Below are positions 22,856 through 33,480 of a stretch of 64,000 nucleotides of DNA, one piece after another. Both the position numbers and the translations under genes were made by a program. Every line of letters starts with the position of its first letter. Position 1 is the first letter of the stretch. The notes beneath the pieces are model-generated. The model did not search any database, was not told where the DNA came from, and was given only the letters and a program-made list of their open reading frames with translations. The stretch is from Beta vulgaris subsp. vulgaris (taxonomy: Eukaryota; Streptophyta; Magnoliopsida; Caryophyllales; Amaranthaceae): the NCBI RefSeq assembly GCF_026745355.1, contig NC_079202.1, positions 25,835,123 to 25,899,122 of the forward strand. Reading direction: 5' to 3'.

Positions 22856-23042
22856 AATTTCGCATTTTCACCCTAAAGTATGTTAATTATGTTAGTTATG
22901 TGTAATTACTGCTTATCTGCTTATCTGTAGTGCGAACGTTAGAAAACGCTTGTGAAATTTGGGACTTAGAAGTGCAAAAGATCGTCGTTAAAACGGGCTA
23001 CCTCAAAGTTTCAGGACGAAACATCTTCTAAGGGGGGTAGCC
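22856..23042 (+). other. 3' untranslated segment with polypurine tract
   Basis: Two purine runs occur: AAGGGGGGAAGAA at 22837-22849 and AAGGGGGG at 23029-23036. The second lies just before the LTR start TGTAATACTCCG and is the likely plus-strand priming site. Confidence 0.75.
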
Positions 23043-24087
23043 TGTAATACTCCGTATTTTGGGAGTTATTTCGTATTAATTAAGAAATTATAAAGAAGTT
23101 AATAAAAAGGTATTTTAGGTTATTTACAAAATAACAGGAATAAAATAATGATAATATGAGTTGGTTTAGTAAATTTCGGAGTTTTTAAAAGGTTAAACTG
23201 ATTTTACTTGACCTAGGGTTGAAGGGGAGTATAAAAGGAGAAGGAGAAGGAAAAATCAGAAAACCCTAATTACCTCTCCTCTCTCTCCCCAGCCGTTTTT
23301 TTTCTTCTCTCTCCTCTCCCTCTCCCTCAGCCGACTTACTCTCTCTCTCTCTCTCTCAGATTTCTCTCTCAATTTCTCTCTTTATCTCTCGTTGCTCTCT
23401 CTCTCTCGGATTTCCCTTTCACTAACTTCTCTCTCCTCCTCCCTCTCGTCGCCTGTGTGTTGTTGTGCGGAGCTTCGAGGCGCGATGTGCAGGAATTTGG
23501 CCATGCGTCGGAGTTCGAGGGTTTGTGCGCAAGGCTGCGGTGAGGTTGCGCAAAGAATCGGGGTCGTGCGAGTGTAGTTGCGCGACAGATCTGGGGTTAT
23601 GCAAGTCGCATCGGGATTGTGCGAACCAGCGAGGCTGGTGTGGGTGTCCGTGCGCGACGAGTGAGGCTAGGAGGCTCGAGTGTTTGCGCGAGGAGTTGTG
23701 CGAAGGGTTCGCGCGACGAGACTGTGCGGTTGAGTGTGGTCTTGCGCGCGGGAGTGGTGCGCGTGTGTTGTGTGGTGTTTCGATTCCGGAGGTCGGTCGC
23801 CGGAGTCCTTTTGCCGGCGAGATTAAGCGGTATAACTTATGTACTTAACACTATATCAGTTTTATTAGTTTATTTTTATATTTACCAGTTTTCGTAATTA
23901 CGTAAGTTGTAATTAGTAATTAGTAATTAAAGTTGTTTAGTAATTTATTAGACTGTTTAATTAGTTAATTTATTATTCTGTTTTAAGTTAAGAATCTGGT
24001 TAAGGTTGTAAATGAATAAGATGGGACGTAGAAAAAGTGTATTACTGTTACTAGTTAAAGTTATCATCTTATTATACGTGACCTGAT

Positions 24088-24225
24088 TTGTTGGACATAC
24101 AACTTTTGGACACAAGACCTAACTTTTGGACATAAGACCTAACTCTTGGACATATGAACTAACTTTTGGACATGAGACCTAATTCTTAGACGTAAGACTG
24201 GACTTCTGGACATAAGACGTGGTTG
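24088..24225 (+). repeat. Short tandem repeat in LTR, unit about 21 bp
   Basis: Six to seven degenerate copies of 'cttttggacataagaccta', probably an LTR enhancer-like or slippage repeat. It lies in the part missing from the 5' LTR. Confidence 0.8.
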
Positions 24226-25085
24226 GACTTATGACTTAATTGGTTTGGTAAAATAGTGGACTAATGACACTAACTAAGTTTAGTTGCTCACTAACTTTGA
24301 CTCTTAAAAGACGCTAAATTCACTAGAATAGAAAAGTAACAAAAGTTCTTGAATAAGGTATTAGCTATCGTTTAATTCGAATCATTAGATCGTTGTGGTC
24401 TTAGTACGTATGAGTTGTTAGTGTTATCAAGGACGTAGCACTAAAGCTTTTTATTAACGGTTTAGGTCCCAATTTCATAAGCGGCTCATTCAATTAAGAC
24501 AGCGAAAATTCTCCGCTACAAGGTACGTCCGCCTACCAGTTTAATTCCAAGTTTTAGTATCATGATTAGGTTGCAATTCATTTTATTGGAACCTAGAAGC
24601 ATGATAGGGAACATTTGATTTTGATTGTTTGGTTAGACGTTTGTAACGTGAAATCAATATGTTGCATTGAGATGCGAAGTTCTATCGTAGTGTAACATAA
24701 GCATTATTAATCTGATCCATAGTGTAACGAGAGTGTTACAAGAGATAAGATTTGAGCATTGTAATTAAGAGAACAAGTAAATGACTCTTTGAGGTTATGA
24801 AAAGAATAGACAGTAGTAAAAGTGAATTATGGCAATAACTTGTAGCTGGACTCCCTACAAGTAATGAACAATGGGGGGAGTGTGGGACTTGTCCTACACT
24901 CCTACGCAGGTCTACTGTGACGACAGTAGTGTCCTTATATTTTTGATAACTTAAGTAGGCGGAAGGTTCCGTTCGATCTTGGGGGTATGCATACTAAGGT
25001 GATGGGTGTGAGACGGAACAAAACCGTATTTGCATTTCATCTAATAGACCACGTTGTCTATTAAGGATTCAGTAGTCCGTATGAT

Positions 25086-25651
25086 TAGGGGTGTAAGTTC
25101 GGTTTTTGGTTTGGTTTTAGGTCAAAACCAAACCAAACCGAAATAAATTCGGTTTTGAAATTTCCAAACCGAAATTCGACTCAATCCAAACCAAACCAAA
25201 CCAAAATATGAAACCAAAAACCAAACCAAACCAAACTAAACCGGATTTTTTTATCTTTTAAATTCCAAACCAAAACAAACCAATTTTTTTTCATATTCCA
25301 AAATCCAAACCAAACCGAAATGAAATTAAATCAAACCAAGATAAAAACCAAACCGAATTTAAACCAAACTTTTTGATAATTTGTATTTTAAGTGACAATA
25401 TTTTTTATTTTCGTAATTAATATTAAAAAAAAAATAAACACAAAAAAATAATAGACAAAATTCGTATGTTAAGTGACAATAATTCGATTTTTTCGGTTTT
25501 CCAAAACCAAAACCAATCCAAACCGAAAAACCGAATTTTTTTTTTTTTTGAATCCAAACCAAACCGAATTTCAAAAAAAACCAAACCAAATTACTAATTC
25601 GGTTTGGTTTGGTTTGGTTTTCGGTTTTTAACCAAATAACTTACACCCCTA
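25086..25651. mobile_element. hAT-type MITE rich in CCAAACC / GGTTTGG motifs
   Basis: Perfect 14-base terminal inverted repeats TAGGGGTGTAAGTT / AACTTACACCCCTA. Flanked by CGTATGAT on both sides (25078-25085 and 25652-25659), an 8-bp target duplication typical of hAT. The corresponding empty site, with a single CGTATGAT, is at about 16099-16106 in the 5' LTR. The interior is nearly palindromic low-complexity sequence and encodes nothing. Confidence 0.96.
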
Positions 25652-26194
25652 CGTATGATTCTAGTAAGATGACGGTGCCCGTTCGATGCCAAATAAAGAA
25701 AGATTAAAGGATGTGACATAACGTAGTATCATATTTCAGATTGTTCATGTGTGCATCATTTATGTTCATATATTTTCAATGGTTCATTACGTACTCAGCA
25801 TAGCTGATTCTGTGTGTTATTATGTGTTTGTTGACCTGTGATGAACCATTGACGCTTCAATGGGGAGCAGACTAGGTGTGATGGTGCTGCTGTATGATAT
25901 CAAGCTTACGGGGGCTAGTCTTTAGTTTTGAAGTTAAGCATTTTGGATTAAGTATTAGTGGATTTTATAGAACGTTCTTAAATGGTTTGAGGTTTGAATA
26001 AAAGGGGTCATCTATGATTCCCGAGTTGTATTTACAGTTTTAATTCCGCTGCATTTTAGTTTTTTTGAGACGATGAATGATTTGAGTTGCCGTTTTTCTA
26101 TTTATGTCTTGCGTTCCATCGCGACGGTAACACTCCCAAAGTCGATGCGACGTAGCTGTAGACGTGTATGGATTTTTGGGGTGTTACACTTTTG

Positions 26195-26760
26195 GTCAAG
26201 AATCTTCACAGGTCTTTCCTCATATGTGAGGCTACTATCAATATGCTCAAAAACATGACGCTTATTAGGGATATATCGCTTGAGTTGGAAAATGTGAAAC
26301 ACATCGTGCATTTTCTCAAACTCGATTGGCAATGCCAACCTAGATGCTACTTTCCAATTCACTCCAAAATCTTATTTGGGCCTACATATTTAGCACTTAA
26401 CTTGCCTTTTTCCCAAATCGCATGACGCCTTTAGTTGGTGATACTTTCAAAAACACTTTATCACCTACTGCGAACTCATCTTCTCGTCGTTTTAAATCGG
26501 CATAACTCTTTTGTCTATCTTGAACAGCTTGAATTCTAGTCTGAATCAGTTTGATATTTTTGATGGTTTCCTCAATAAACTTTGTCCCAAGACTATATTC
26601 TCATTAAAGTCATTCCAGCAAATGGAACTTCTACACTTCCGTCCATATAATGCCTCAAAAGGTGTCATCTTAATGCTCGCATGATAGTTGTTGTTATAGG
26701 AAAATTCGATCAGGTCTAATTGGTCCTCCCAACTACCTTGGAAATCAATCACACCGAAGT
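26195..26760 (-). pseudogene. Gypsy integrase C-terminal fragment, opposite orientation
   Basis: On the minus strand: GSWEDQLDLIEFSYNNNYHAS, then MTPFEALYGRKCRSSICWN, then FEKMHDVFHIFQLKRYIP and SLTYEERPVKILDQK. This is the end of a gypsy integrase closely related to 22090-22690 but inverted, with several frame changes. It directly abuts the 3' LTR end at 26188. Confidence 0.9.
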
Positions 26761-27906
26761 GATGCAGCTACTATGCCTATTTCAAACATAAAAGAACAAC
26801 CTTTTATCATCTTGATTGTAATTTAGAAAACCCACAATAATCCAATCTTCACCATTTCAAGTTATACACCCAAAACAACAAGATAAGCTCACGCTAAAAT
26901 TAAAGATTATTTAACAATAAAATTTCACATATTTACATAAATATCATCATATCAAATTCCCAAACAAAGCAACAAAAATCTAAAAAAAAAAAGTCAAGAA
27001 CTATTTGAATAACAACTAACAAACCAACCACATTTACCACTCTCCATGTATTCTTTTTTTTTGGGAGAATCGAGAAGAGGCTCATATCTGCCATGGGCAA
27101 AGCAATCTAATAACAAAATTACCATCCCACACACAAACGCGATGTAAATTAAATAGGGCCCATCAATAAGTTAATGTATTACAAGTTAACCAAACAATGC
27201 TTACTGGTGCATTTTCTTCAACTTAAATTCTTGTGATCTTAATTTATTAGGCCAAAACTTATTAACACGGAATAAAATATGGTGAAAAAAGAGCCTAAAT
27301 CAGTTGCTGCCACCAAATATGAATGCTCCAAAAACCAATATGAATCTGATTTCATAAAACAATTAACTCATCACATCCTCCCTATCCTTTTTTCTAGCTT
27401 GTCCTCCATCTCAAATGTGTTAATATCTTGAGAATATATATTGAGAGAAAGCTAACAATGTCTCACCTAACTATTCAAGTACTACCTTTTTTTTTTGCAT
27501 ATCTTCTATCCATGAAAGAATGGTACTTCCCTCCTTTAAGCTTCTATCCTTTTAGTCTGCATTTGGGTTATCTTATTCCTCATTAATTAATCTAAACAGA
27601 TGTTATTGTGCAACGGAAAACGTTTTTTTTCCTTTTTCTCCTATACATTTAAAAGTTTATCAAAAGAAAAAACTATCTACATCAACCTAAAAAGATACAT
27701 CATGATATAGTCAGATCAATAGTTCATGAGAATTGCTTTAACATTAAGAGGCAACAGTAGTATTCATATCACATTAAAACGAAATGTAGCTTACATTATA
27801 TAATATCTAAAGAAGTTTTAAAATTAGCATCCTAGTAAATTATCGAAGGAAGTGAATGTGCTAATCATCCTATCGAAGTCACAAAATCAATTATTTTTAT
27901 TTTTAC
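26761..27906. other. AT-rich spacer, no gene recognised
   Basis: Nothing coding or structured was recognised. If the MAP65-like exon to the right belongs to a gene, this would be intronic sequence on the minus strand. Confidence 0.4.
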
Positions 27907-28079
27907 CTGTCTGTTATGTATTTGAATTGAAGCTCTTGCCTCCGAATCAACAATAGCCTGTCATAGCAGAGCTCTGGAGCGGTTCGCCGCATCAACTCTT
28001 CTCTTGCATACTTCCAAACATTCTTGTTCAATCTCAAATAACATCTTATCCCTTGTTGTTTCAGACTTGCGCACCTCAT
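27907..28079 (-). pseudogene. MAP65/PRC1-like microtubule-associated protein, single exon with stop
   Basis: Between an acceptor (TATATTAG) and a donor (CAG|GTAAAA), the minus strand encodes DEVRKSETTRDKMLF, EIEQECLEVCKRRVDAANRS and RALL*QAIVDSEA. This matches the N-terminal coiled-coil of plant MAP65 proteins (microtubule bundlers), whose members read close to DEVGES...RDKML...IEQECLEVYRRKVD. A TGA interrupts it after RALL, and the usual DEVGE has R in place of G. No neighbouring MAP65 exon was recognised in this window. It is most likely a pseudogene or captured exon. Confidence 0.65.
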
Positions 28080-29713
28080 CTAATATAATCCGACAAAACA
28101 ATTACCATGAGGAACAAAGTAAACAACCATGAAATACAAAAATATAAGAACAGATGTACCTTAAAATTTCTATTGTATTTTATGCCACGAAGTTCATATA
28201 AAAGAGACACAATTAGTTTCTACTTGCAAAAGAGGATCATTCTAGAGGCCAGCCATATTAATGAGATCTCTTCAACCACAAAAGGTATAACCTGCAGCAT
28301 GATTATTGAAAGAAATCAACAGATTGGAATGACCAAATCAGGTAAGTACGCGCAGTGCAGTATCAATAGTTAGTGAGCTCTTATGACTTCTTTGTGCCGC
28401 TGGGCACAAAATGCCGAAGCACCACATATGCATGCCATGTATTTCATGCATGCACAACCGGTTTGTATTATATAAATTGCAAATAAAAGGTACAACTTAA
28501 AGCTTCATATAATTTCTAATAAAAGTGACAACTTGGAGAAGATAATAATATCGCTCAAATATGATGTAAGTATGTAACCATGATAAGTCCTCAAAACAAA
28601 AAATTATGAAGAACTTCAAGATATTAACTACTCACATATGTTATTTTTTTGGACATTATGAATAAAATATATTTTACCACATAAGGTAAAAAATAATAAG
28701 CCTTCAATCAACCAAGTCACATATGGCATATTATAGGTTTGCTTTATTGTTGCAAATTACCAACTAATTGATGATAAGAGATAATTGGAGCAACAAATTA
28801 AATTTAAGAAGGGAAATTAAAAAAGAAGAGCTCTCCGGAATGCCTAGAGTGTGATTGACTACAGGTATACATCTGACAAAGACACTTTTAACTTGCTTTT
28901 TTAGATAATGTACCTACCACTTTTTAAAATCAAGCATCAAAAAGTATATCATATTTAGTAGCATCTAGAACAGCAAAAAAAACAATAACCGAAAAGACGG
29001 AAAGAGAAGAACAAATACTACACCTTTGTCACTCAAATATGCTCGGCTTGAACCCATTCCTTACATCAAGATAGTGAATAACAATTTGATATAACTGCAA
29101 TTTGCAAAATTGAAACTCTAAGTTACATTAAAGTGAGGCACACAGTTCCATATTTAGTTTACAACATGGAATTCACGTTTGTGTTGGGATTCACAACAAT
29201 GAATACAAATGGCCAAAACAATAATGTAAACATAACCCACATTTTTTAAAACTCAGGAAAATACGAACTTAGCTCGATCCACAATCATATGGTTATTCTA
29301 TAACGGTTGAATAGAGTATTACCTCACTTGAAGCCGCCTTAAAACGAACATAGATAATAGATGCCCTCCATGTCTTCATAAACAGCAGGCTTATTGCCAC
29401 CAATATTCTGTATCGCTCCATGAACCTAATCAAAGACAGCTTGCATATCAAGCTTTAATCACTCTGATCACGAGAACATAGAACAGCTCGATACAGAGGA
29501 GAGAGAAAGAGAAGATAGAGAGAGAAAAAAATAGCGTGAAAGGGGTGGGGAAGAAGGGGTAAGGGTTAAACTAAATTACGAAAATGCCATTACTCATAAA
29601 GTGTATTTAGGATGGTTAGATTAGATTTGATCCAAAGGTCCAGATTTGTTCTTACATAAAAAAGTGTTCTCACATAGAGGAGGTGTTCTCACAAGAGCCC
29701 TCCTATATATATA
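28080..29713. other. Spacer; possible first exon near 29330-29480 on minus strand
   Basis: The minus strand at about 29520-29330 starts with a CT-rich leader-like stretch, contains ATG-led codons (GAIQNIGGNKPAVYEDMEG) and ends at a possible donor (GAG|GTAATA). There are in-frame stops, and I do not recognise the product. The remainder is AT-rich without signal. Confidence 0.25.
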
Positions 29714-29993
29714 GAAATGAGTTCATATGAGAATGCATACTTAGGTGATAAATGAGAATGAATTTTACATGCTATAACTCTAATGAACAAGTGATGTAAC
29801 TCTAATGAAAAAGTGATGTAACTCCAAAAAAACAAAAATTAGAAAAAGTATTTTGAAAAAAAAAATTTTTTTTTGGGCTTGAATTTTTTTCAAAGGTATA
29901 ACTCTAATGAACAAGTGTTGTAACTCTAATCCAATCTTGTGGTTGAGATTCATTCTCATTTCTCATATAAGAAGCATTCTCATGTGATCCTGC
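29714..29993. mobile_element. MITE-like inverted-repeat element
   Basis: The left side reads CATATGAGAATGC...AAATGAGAATGAAT; the right side carries the reverse (ATTCATTCTCATTT...GCATTCTCATGTG), about 42 bp of imperfect inverted repeat. 'cctatatata' stands on both sides, possibly the duplicated target. The interior has repeated 'taactctaatgaacaagtg' units. Confidence 0.65.
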
Positions 29994-30000
29994 CCCTATA

Positions 30001-30002
30001 TA

Positions 30003-30048
<46 letters not shown>
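30001..30048. repeat. TA dinucleotide microsatellite
   Basis: About 20 uninterrupted TA units. Confidence 0.95.
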
Positions 30049-30050
<2 letters not shown>

Positions 30051-30690
30051 AGTTCAGGCGAGAATAGTGTTTTACATGAAAAGTAAGAATAATACTAACT
30101 CTTAGATCATGCCTCATTTAAGGGCTAAGATTAAAAACTAAAACAAACTAAAATCTCTAACTATCAACACTTTTCTCACGCATAACCTTATTTTTCACTC
30201 CTCTCTCTCTCTCTCCACTTACTCTACTTTCATGCCTCAATTACGTAATTTTTTTGTCAATATCAATTCAGTAAATTTCGTCTCTAATTATCAGTGAAAT
30301 TTAGTACTCAAGATTAATTCGAAAGCGACGCATACAATATGGGGGAAGAAGGCTATTAGTATCTCGTCAAACTTTTTGTTTGTTATTGGACAAATTTGTT
30401 TTATGAATCTAATGATATTAATTGAATAGAACTGATCATGTTATTGCAAAAGGAACTCACGGCTAAGATCATGTTTTTTTTCTTTTTGGAGTTTGTGGAA
30501 AAAGCTTCAATTCTCCGTCGAAAGCTACTTAAGAAGTAAAAATCTTCAGTTTTCTAATGTATTGGAGTTGGGGGTATCTCGAATTATATAATCTGAAGTC
30601 TTTGTTGGGAGTTGGGGGTATTGTAATTTCTTTCATGTTCTCTTTATTGTTTTGTCTTATTGATTCTTTTCACATGGTGATTGCACATGA
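30049..30690. other. AT-rich spacer, no gene recognised
   Basis: Contains a CT run (30198-30215) and leader-like sequence but no recognisable coding or transposon end. It finishes at the TC start of the first Helitron-like unit. Confidence 0.4.
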
Positions 30691-31098
30691 TCATATATAT
30701 ATATATATATATATATCAGCTAGGGGGGAGCTATGGTGTCTCCCTTTAAAAAGTACTTTGTGTCCTTAACTAAATATATAATTGGATATTCAAATTTTCT
30801 ATAAAATATCCTTTCCTAATTTAAAGATGTGGTCAAAATTCTAATAATAAATTAAACTAAATAAGCATTAACAAAGTAACTTGACACAATGAAAAAAATT
30901 GTTATTTAATTTAAAAAAATTACAAATTTAATTTAACTATAAGACCTTACATCTAAATGTTCATTATAATTTTTAAGCACTTTACATTAGTTTGTACAAC
31001 AATAATTATAAATCACACTTCTAAAATTATATTTAGATGAAATTTATTAAGAACAAACCCAAACAATCGACGCACGCATCGCGTGCATAGAAGGCTAG
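30691..31098 (+). mobile_element. Helitron-like unit 1
   Basis: Begins TC plus an AT run, then 'aggggggagctatggtgtct'. Ends with a perfect 6-bp stem and 3-base loop (GCACGC-ATC-GCGTGC, 31072-31086), followed eight bases later by CTAG|T. A 3' hairpin just before CTRR and a 5' TC are Helitron hallmarks. It is non-autonomous, with no Rep/helicase sequence. Confidence 0.72.
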
Positions 31099-31733
31099 TA
31101 TTATATATAAGCCAGGGGAGCTATGGTGTCCGCTCTTGAAAAGATTCATATGCCCTTAATCTCACAAAAAATAATAAAGAACAGATTTTACTTAATTCTT
31201 TTCTCATTTACAAATATGGGTCATAAAGAAAGTTCTACATTATCAAAAAGACTTACATAAAAAAGTATAAAAAGAGGAAACTCACAATTGAAAATATAAA
31301 CGGATGACTAAATCAATTTTCAAACAATTATGAAAATAAAGATCATAAATTTTTAGTATCGGAACTATTAACAATTTCAAATAGCATGCAGAAATAAACC
31401 ATAAAAGAATAAATAAACTTAGAGAATATTCATTTTTTTCATTTTTTGGAGCTCACAATCAGTTGTGATAATAATAATTAAAGAGATGGACATACATCAT
31501 TTGATAATATCGATTTAGAATTTATTTTTTTTATTGAAGCACTATTCACCATAGTTTGCTTAAAACCTCAATTACCCAATTAAATTAAATTAAATTGAAG
31601 CAATAAAAATATATGTATTTTTAAATAAATAAAAAAACATAACCTAGATCATTTCTTAAACGGAGAATTGTTGAATTATCTACCAAATACAAGATAATAT
31701 ATTGTCGCACACATTGCGTGCATATAGTGTTAG
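31099..31733 (+). mobile_element. Helitron-like unit 2
   Basis: Follows unit 1 without a gap. Starts 'tattatatataagccagggg' with the same 'gagctatggtgtcc' motif as unit 1. Ends with a weaker hairpin (GCACACATTGCGTGC) and TTAG|T in place of CTAG|T. Non-coding, AT-rich. Confidence 0.62.
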
Positions 31734-31734
31734 T

Positions 31735-32024
31735 TCTATATGTCAAGAGGGGTAGGGACACCAAAAAATAGAAAAAATTAAAAAAAAAAGGAGTAACTAC
31801 TCACTTTAATTAAAAAATAAAAAAAAAAGTAAAAATAGAAAAGAGAACTAACTAATTAATTAAAAAAGTAAGAAAAGATTTAAAAAAAAGCATTACAAAA
31901 AGAACACTGTCAACAATTCAAAAATTCCTAATTTATATATACTTAACAAATAATTTAATTTTCATCCTCTAAAAGAAACAATTTTTTTTACGTATTTTCG
32001 CACACATCGTGCATATAAAACTAT
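31735..32024 (+). mobile_element. Helitron-like unit 3
   Basis: Starts TCTATATGTCAAGAGGGG, one base after the end of unit 2. Ends with GCACACATCGTGC (short stem) and then CTAT. Shorter and more degenerate than unit 1. Confidence 0.55.
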
Positions 32025-32674
32025 ATATATATATGTATGTATAAGTGAAGGGGGGGGAGATGGTGTCCTCTCATATAAAGTATAATATACCCTTAATGAA
32101 ATTAAATTTTCATATAAAGTTTCTTCTTCCTACTTGTCATATATATTGAACAAGTTAATAATAAAATTGAATTTGAAATTACAATTAAATATTAAATTAA
32201 GGAGAATGATTTCCTCTCATTACCTACGTGTGAAAAAAAATTAGTAAAAAAATGAAATTGATAATATAACTTGATTGACACAATTAGAAAAAAAAAATTA
32301 AAACTTGAATTTTATATTACAAATTATACTCATAATATTTTAAAACCCAAATATTGATTATTCTTCGGTAATCTCAATTATATAAATTAAACTCTTTTCG
32401 ATAATTGAACCTGATACATAAATTCTTCCACTTTATTGGAGCACAAACTTTCTTCTAATGTATATTTCTTTCTCTAGATAATATATTTGAATAATGATGA
32501 ACAAATAACTAATAAAACCAATTAAATATTAATTTAAGAAAAATATAGTAAAAAGTTAACAATAATTGTAAATGTATTTTTGAATCAAATATTTTGTAAC
32601 ACTGATGAATAACTAATTGATAAAAACAAAAAACATTAATAAGACACGGACGCATAACATGCAAAAAATGCTAT
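32025..32674 (+). mobile_element. Helitron-like unit 4
   Basis: Starts with an AT run and 'aagtgaaggggggggagatggtgtcct', like unit 1. Its end is degenerate ('gacgcataacatgc', then CTAT). AT-rich and non-coding. Confidence 0.5.
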
Positions 32675-32691
32675 AAAAAAATATGAACCCA

Positions 32692-33263
32692 GTGCACACT
32701 AATTAGTGTGCACCCGATCCATATCACGTGAGTTTATGATAGTGTATATTGATATGATATAGTGTATGTTAAAATGATATAGTTTATGTTAAAATGATAT
32801 AGTGTATATTAAAATGATATAGTGTATGTTACAGTGATATAGTGTATGCTAAAGTGATATAGTGTATATTAAAATGATAGTGTATGTTACAGTGATATAG
32901 TGTATGTTACAGTGATATAGTGTATGTTAAATTGATATAGTGTATGTTATAATGATATAGTGTATGTTAAAGTGATATAGTGTATGTTAAAGTGATATAG
33001 TGTGTGTTAAAATCATATAGTGTATGTTACAATGATATAGTATATGTTAAAGTGATATAGTGTGTGTTAAAGTGATATAGTGTGTGTTAAACTGATATAG
33101 TGTATGTTGAAGTGATATAGTGTATGTTAAAGTAATATAGGGTGTGTTAAAGTGATATAGTGTATGTTATAATGATATAGTGTATGTTAAAATGATATAG
33201 TGTATGTTAAAGTGATGTAACGGGTCACGTGCCTGGACCTGGTCCACACTATTTTTAGTGTGA
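32692..33263. repeat. 20-bp tandem repeat framed by two palindromic hairpins
   Basis: At 32692-32713 lies a perfect 22-base palindrome centred on TAATTA, followed by CACCCGATCC. At about 33243-33263 lies a similar hairpin (CACACTA-TTTT-TAGTGTG) followed by ATCGGGTCC. Between them, from about 32735 to 33222, 'gatatagtgtatgttaaagt' repeats about 24 times with point variation. No unique spacers separate the units. Confidence 0.9.
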
Positions 33264-33480
33264 ATCGGGTCCACGCAAGTCGGATTGAACATGCTATTAT
33301 ATCGATGTGTAAATATTCATATATTATATTTTTGAAAGTTATTAATTGTACAAAACTTTTTCGAGTATTATCCATTTCTCACCCGCCCCACCCACTCCAT
33401 TCGCGGTTGATGGATGGGGCGAATATGGATGAAACTTTTAGTGGGTGATGGATGGTGTGGATGGAGATTTGGCTCGCATG

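Larger units (their letters stand above)
15309..26188 (+). mobile_element. Ty3/gypsy chromovirus-type retrotransposon with truncated 5' LTR
   Basis: Order on the plus strand: partial 5' LTR (to 16626), primer site, extra acidic ORF, gag with zinc knuckle, protease, RT, RNase H, integrase with chromodomain, polypurine tract, full 3' LTR (23043-26188). Integrase after RT defines Ty3/gypsy, and the C-terminal chromodomain places it with chromoviruses (Tekay/Del-like by gestalt). The 5' LTR lacks about 1.2 kb at its start, and the left flank is a different gypsy RT piece, so no target duplication can be read. Pol carries many stops and frameshifts, so the copy cannot encode its own machinery. Confidence 0.92.
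23043..26188 (+). repeat. 3' LTR of the chromovirus-type element
   Basis: Runs from TGTAATACTCCG to GGGGTGTTACA; the last 1.3 kb matches the 5' LTR remnant. It contains a TATA box (TATAAAAG, 23230-23237), a CT-rich leader at 23275-23420, a GC-rich stretch with codon-like but unrecognised frames (23450-23830), a short tandem repeat (24088-24225) and an inserted hAT MITE. Without the MITE the LTR is about 2.6 kb. Confidence 0.9.

Noticed and set aside
23392..23897. GC-rich ORFs of 60-127 codons inside the 3' LTR
   Set aside because: They lie in the LTR leader region, in several frames on both strands, with no recognisable domain; more likely non-coding.
25105..25640. Interstitial telomere repeat
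   Set aside because: The CCAAACC/GGTTTGG motifs are irregular and are not the plant telomere unit TTTAGGG; they sit inside a hAT MITE with clear ends.
32735..33222. CRISPR-like array of regular 20-bp repeats
   Set aside because: The repeats are contiguous without unique spacers, and the setting is plant nuclear DNA.
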